Source: Welwitschia mirabilis (lineage: Eukaryota; Gnetophyta; Gnetopsida; Welwitschiales). From it: a DNA stretch of 64,000 nucleotides. Position numbers and translations under genes: made by a program. Positions 59,327-64,000 of the stretch are shown here, piece by piece. The notes beneath the pieces are model-generated. The model saw only the letters and a list, made by a program, of their open reading frames with translations, did no database searches and was not told where the DNA came from. The DNA is taken from NCBI GenBank assembly GCA_051453625.1, contig JBOZIK010000001.1:174002721-174066720 (forward strand), given 5' to 3'. The number at the start of each line of letters is the position of its first letter. Positions within the stretch are counted from its first letter, which is position 1.

Positions 59327-59627
59327 GTTGGTATCAAAGTTTAGATTTGAAACCATTACTTACTAAATCTATTAATGGATGTTGTTAGAATAATAATTAG
59401 ATTAAGATCAGTTAAATTGTACTGTGTTGTGCTTACCATAAATCACACATCTAGTCTGTGGTACATAGCTACTATGAAACAAATACATACCATCCCTCAA
59501 GTATACACATTGGGAAGGGGAAGGATACATGATAGAGGAGACTCGCGTCAATCTAGTTGCTTGTTCCTTGAGTTAATAATTAGATTAAGTAATCTTTGGA
59601 AAAGAAAACTTCTTAAGATGTGGAGAA
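59327..59627 (+). other. Internal region of the long-LTR element
   Basis: From primer site to polypurine tract in 301 bases. An 85-codon frame (59375-59632) spans it but runs into the LTR and shows no gag motif. I treat it as fortuitous or as a tiny gag leftover. Confidence 0.5.
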
Positions 59628-61347
59628 TGTAACACCCCAAATTTTAATACGAGGATGATGAATGTTTAACACCTCAAGAATGTTTTATTGGATAAAGATA
59701 GTAGGATATTAGATAATGACAAAAACATTATATTTTTCCACTTATCATGTAACTATTTTCATGAAAATATTATACTATTTAAATAAATTTTATAAAGTTA
59801 TAAATAATTCTAAATTTTATTTTTGATAATAAAATTTAAAATGTTTTTATTATGCATAAGTTAATTCAAAATCCTAAAGATTTTCATTAGGGCATGTGTC
59901 ATCAATAACGTGTATGCATTAAGGTTGATTGATGCTATTGGTAATAAAGTCATGTCGATTAATATTTTTTCCCTAGAGAAGGCTTAGTTATTTAGGAGCC
60001 TTGGCCCACCAACATTAAATGATGTCCATTATAGACATTAAATGTGAACTAACTTCATGTAGAGTAGATAATGCTCTTCAATGTTTCATCTATTCCTAAT
60101 TTTTTAATACTAATCTAGTCTAATTTATTAATCTTTTGGAATTCATTCATTCATGCAATGAAAAACTTTACTTTATCCTCTTCCTAGCTTACCTTGCCCA
60201 GTAGTGTAATGTCTATTTTATATGTTAACTAAAATTGATTCTTGATGTCACTCTTGATTATCTTCTACAGCATGATTTCTGATAAGAAATTCATATGAAT
60301 TTGATTATAGTATTCTGTATTAGCAATGATTTAAAGGGTTTAAAAAAAATAAACCATACAAACCAAGCATAAAAAGAATCTAAATAAAAGTTGCAAATGG
60401 AATATCAATCCTTCACTTGAAGAATATGAAGAAATTACATATGATAAGAAGGAATTAAAAGCAAACTAGATATTTCTTTGAGATGATTTTATGATAATGA
60501 TTTTTGATCTTTTGAAATTAGGAATAGGGTAATTCTTATGTACTCTTGTAAGGCCTAGAGAAAGCTAAGATCATTACTTTATCTTTAGAAGATCTTAGAT
60601 TTTAGATCTCATTACTTGAAATCTATTAAATCCAAAACACTTTGAAACACTGTGTTAACACTCACAGATACAAATTTCATGGTTCTAATTCCATGAATGT
60701 AATTATTCATCTTGAGGAAAAGAAGATGAAAGAAATTTATGGTGAATTTTATAGAGAATTGAGAGATACTACATTTACTATGTTAACCATAAGACATGAG
60801 ACCATAAAATGCTTGTAATTTAATCTAGCCTACTATGAATGAATTAGTAGTGATGCTATTAGAGTTATAGTGGATTCATTTTAAGAATGCAAAAGAAGAA
60901 ACATAGGTAATTAAGAATCTTCCTTTAATAAAAGCGAAGAGATATTTAAATGTTATGATTATACATAACTAGATGATTCCCTTTCGTCACTTATATGGAG
61001 GTGTTAATAAGACAACTTAGGCTAAGGCTTATCATTCAAATGGTTAAGATAGAAAATCCATTAAATCATGCCATTGAATGTAGAGAGTAATGTAGAGATT
61101 AAAGGACTTAATATCAATAATTTGTAAATTCTTAAATTTAAGTAAATAATGTTCGAAAATAGTGAAGACATATAAACCATGTCCATAAAAGAGTTAATTC
61201 TTGTATGTGTTTATCTTATGACATTTAATTTATACTGTCAAAAAAGGCAATACTGGTTAATAAAGATAGCTATCTTTTCATTATGATAACCACTTGATGT
61301 TTAGTTTCATGTCATAGAGTGTTCTAGAATGAAGGTAAAGGTACATT

Positions 61348-61379
<32 letters not shown>

Positions 61380-63360
61380 GTTTAATGGGTTAGCTTGATA
61401 TACTTTTTTTCTCTAGGGATTGAGTTACTTTGTCTATTTTGTGATATTTCTAGCTTGTCTTTTCAAAGGGTGTATTCATTTATTTATTTGGCTATATTTC
61501 TTTTTCTTTCTTTTAAAGATTATGTTTATTTATCTCTTTTTCTATATTTTTGATTTTATCCTTTGAAGATTATGTTATTTTGTATTATTTCAATAAATTC
61601 GTATTTGAGGAAAAGGATGATATGGTTTTCTCTCTATTTCTAGAAGAAGACGATGTTTTTTGAGTTATGTTTTCATTATATTTAGTATTATTTCCTTAGA
61701 AGTTAGTCTTATTATTATTATTATTTTATCAATTCTTGCTTGAATAAAGTGACACATATTTCTTACCTCTATGTTAATATTATTAAAAATTTGATTTAGT
61801 ATCAGTTATAATTTCCTATTAAAATGAATTAATGATGTATAATCTCTAAAATAATTATACGTTACAACCTCAGTTAACTTAAATGATTTATTCTTAAATC
61901 ATTAATTTTGTATATACTAAACATGAATAATAATGGTTATTTAAATTGTTTTTAAACATAAACATATATTAATGTACACAAAAACCTAGAAATAAACTTT
62001 CCTATTTTTAAGTTATGTAATCACTTAGTAGTAGCTATAATATACTTCAATTATAAATAAGATAATATGCATATTTTGAGGAAGAGTATTGACTGCTTTT
62101 ATAGAGTTCTAAACAACATACAATATTAATTACATGCTAGTAATATTCTATGTTATCTTATGATGTCAAATGAGGCATAATATCATTATTGGAAAATAGG
62201 TGGTGCCACCTTAGACCTTAGACCAAGGTAAAATTACGATTCTATGATAGACATGTATGGAAAAAGATGATTTTAAATAGCTATTATAGTTGTCATTATG
62301 ATTGAATGTCCTTATAACCAAGATTTTAGAGAGTGTGTATGTGTGTCATTGATTAAGTGAAAATGACTTATAAATTATTAATAATAGAAATTATGATGTT
62401 AGCATGGAAAATATCTTAAACCTAATAGAAGGCTTAGATAGCTAAACAACTTCATTAATTTATGATGTACCTTAGAGGTAAATATATTTCCTGTATATAG
62501 GACATAACATGATGGCCCTTACAGGTAAGGGCATAATATGATTGAATTCCTTTTATTACTAGCATTATAAGTATTTTAACTTATAGAGTTAGTTTTATTA
62601 TGTTACCAATTATAAATGGAGTAGTTATGGGATTTTCTTATGGTACAAGTACTTTAATTTTTTCTATGCTTATGTACTTTTCCTTATTTTATCATTATTC
62701 TTAATCATACATTCATGTTATTTTTGCTACTTGCAATGGTTTTGTGATTATACATCGTTTATATAGTATGTATGCCATGATTTCCCTATAATTAGTTCAT
62801 GTATAATATCATAATTATATAATGATGTGCGTTGGATGCATTTGCTAAGAATCATGTTTGATTTTAGTGTAATTTAATGCAATTATGTTATTCATAGCAT
62901 AGTTATAAAATGATCCAGATTTTGCACATCCCTTAATTATTATGGTTACTTTAGTATGCCTTAACGCAATCTAGGTATGTATCCTTAGATGTATTTGATT
63001 ACATTTTCATGCTTATAAAATGAATGTTTCAAGTTGTTATTTGTTATGTTATGCACAAAATGATATAATATTAGTGATTTTCTATGATGCTCATAAAACA
63101 ATTAAGCATTTAATTAGCTTTCTTTATCTTTTAACTTATTATCATGCTAGGCTTAATAAGACTAGTAATTTAATTAGTTGCATATGAGCTAGTTCCTTTT
63201 GGAAATTTTTCTTAGATGATATTATATTTATTATGTTATGTTATAAAAGAAGCAACTATGAGGTACCCTACTGAAATGACATGCATGTGTTTCTAAGTCT
63301 ATCTATATGTTAATCATATTTCTTTAGAAATTTACTATACTGTTATATTATTAATGTTAT

Positions 63361-63534
63361 CCCTTCCATTGATTGAGGCTAATATGAGAAAGAGATTTTA
63401 GGGATCTCTTTACATGCTCAGTTGATGGAGCTACTAGTGGATATTTTCCCTTTCATTAGCTGAGACTAAGATAAAGAAAAAATTAAAGGGGACTCTTTAC
63501 ATACTTAGTTAAGGGAGTTACTAATGGATATTTT
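63361..63534 (+). repeat. 87-bp tandem duplication in the 3' LTR
   Basis: Both copies run from CCCTT(C/T)CATT to GGATATTTT with about 25 percent differences. The 5' LTR has one copy (58683-58765). Confidence 0.65.
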
Positions 63535-63552
63535 GCCCAAGTGGCTAAGGGG

Positions 63553-63555
<3 letters not shown>

Positions 63556-63596
<41 letters not shown>
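63556..63596. repeat. (TA)20 microsatellite
   Basis: An uninterrupted TA run of about 41 bases, immediately left of the plastid-derived fragment. Confidence 0.95.
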
Positions 63597-63599
<3 letters not shown>

Positions 63600-63604
63600 A
63601 TTAA

Positions 63605-63752
63605 TGTGTAATAACCTACCCTGGGGAGGGGAACAATAGCCAGAAACGATNNNNNNNNNNNNNNNNNNNNNNNNNNNNNNNNNNNNNNNNNNNNNNNNNN
63701 NNNNNNNNNNGGTGAGGCAATGGCTTATCAAGGTGACGATCAGGAGTTGGTT

Positions 63753-63788
<36 letters not shown>

Positions 63789-63860
63789 ACCTAGACTCTT
63801 ATGGGAGGTAGCAGTGGGGAATTTTCCATAATGGATGAAAGCATGACGGAGCAATATGCT
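63605..63860 (+). pseudogene. rrn16: Plastid 16S rRNA fragment in nuclear DNA (NUPT)
   Basis: The sequence matches the 5' third of plastid 16S rRNA: AACCTACCCTGGGGAGGGGA, then (after 60 N) GGTGAGGCAATGGCTTATCA, GATGATCAGCCACACTGGGA, CTGAGACACG, GGGAGGTAGCAGTGGGGAAT, TTTTCCATAATGG and GACGGAGCAAT. The GGAATTTTCC and GACGGAGCAAT signatures are of the plastid/cyanobacterial type and differ from plant mitochondrial 18S. Most differences from the plastid form I remember are C-to-T or G-to-A, the mark of a methylated nuclear copy. About 75 bases would be expected in the N-gap. Homology stops at 63860, so it is a short fragment, not a working rRNA gene. Confidence 0.88.
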
Positions 63861-64000
63861 ATCACATATCTTCATTTCCAATTAATTCTTAGTGGAATTT
63901 TTTTTAGTCAAAGGCCTCCTCCCCTTTTTTTGGTGGGGGGAGGGGGGGTTAACTTTGTGTTTTTTTTGGGAATAGTTTATATAGGATGCAATTGATTAAG
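63861..64000. other. Flank with C-rich/G-rich inverted tract
   Basis: No gene. CCTCCTCCCC (63916-63925) is followed by a G-rich run (GGTGGGGGGAGGGGGGG, 63932-63948) that could pair with it or form a G-quadruplex, between T-runs. Confidence 0.6.

Larger units (their letters stand above)
58430..63604 (+). mobile_element. LTR element with very long LTR and about 300-bp internal region
   Basis: A primer site (TTGGTATCAAAGTTTAG, from 59328), close to the initiator-Met tRNA class TGGTATCAGAGC, marks the end of a 5' LTR. A purine-rich CTTAAGATGTGGAGAA (59611-59627), followed by TGTAACACCCC at 59628, marks the start of a 3' LTR. The TGTAACACC start and this primer class are typical of Tekay/Del-like chromoviruses. 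58436-58760 aligns with 63100-63440, confirming LTR homology and implying a full LTR of about 4.3 kb; the 5' copy is truncated to about 0.9 kb. Only about 300 bp of internal DNA remains and no gag-pol is present. Confidence 0.65.
59628..63604 (+). repeat. 3' LTR of the long-LTR element
   Basis: Begins TGTAACACCCCAAATTTT. AT-rich and noncoding, with a 29-base poly-T at 61351-61379 and internal degenerate repetition (62590-62640 resembles 63225-63275). An 87-bp tandem duplication (63361-63447, 63448-63534) is single in the 5' LTR. It is interrupted by the TA repeat and the plastid fragment before its own end is reached. Confidence 0.55.

Noticed and set aside
63555-63995. Open frames over the right end (minus 63555-63881 and plus 63801-63995)
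   Set aside because: They cover the plastid 16S fragment, the TA repeat and an N-gap. They are rRNA-derived or simple sequence, not coding.

Overview
This is nuclear DNA of a land plant, most likely a flowering plant with a large, repeat-dominated genome. I cannot name the species. The evidence is a plant-type CACTA (En/Spm) transposon with its two genes, several plant Ty3/gypsy-type LTR retrotransposons, and a decayed piece of plastid 16S rRNA. The sequence is very AT-rich and CpG-poor. Almost every old reading frame is broken by stops that look like C-to-T or G-to-A changes, as expected of long-methylated transposon DNA. There are 20 runs of N. I see no intact gene, no tRNA gene and no CRISPR.

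Layout: 1-1968 is gene-free flank. From 1969 to 33300 lies LTR element 1, bounded by the direct repeat ATAAT (1964-1968 and 33301-33305). Its 5' LTR is split by a 24.8 kb CACTA transposon (2275-27100). That transposon carries a TNP2-type transposase pseudogene (about 12.77-16.73 kb), a second Transposase_24-type gene (about 17.6-19.9 kb), and a nested minus-strand element with a 'putative plant transposon protein' pseudogene (3.9-5.2 kb) and its LTR (about 5.97-7.14 kb). Element 2 (33880-39209), the remnant of element 3 (39210 to about 40.8 kb), element 4 (ending with LTR 51993-53282) and element 5 (ending with LTR 57142-58416) follow in the same orientation. All belong to a related set whose LTRs begin with TG(T/A)(T/A)AACAT. 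A minus-strand gypsy element with gag and protease remains (41220-48734) sits inside this series.

The exception is 53283-56947. This CpG-containing, more GC-balanced island lies between two LTRs and has exon-like open segments on both strands, so it is the best candidate for host-gene sequence. The right end (about 58.43-63.6 kb) is a further element with a very long LTR, an initiator-Met-type primer site and only about 300 bp of internal DNA. The plastid 16S fragment (63605-63860) lies at its end.

No working system can be reconstructed. The transposon genes are dead, and none of the LTR elements shows a recognisable reverse transcriptase or integrase. The main content is nesting history, shared structural motifs, and assembly artefacts (near-identical sequence on both sides of seven of the 100-N gaps).
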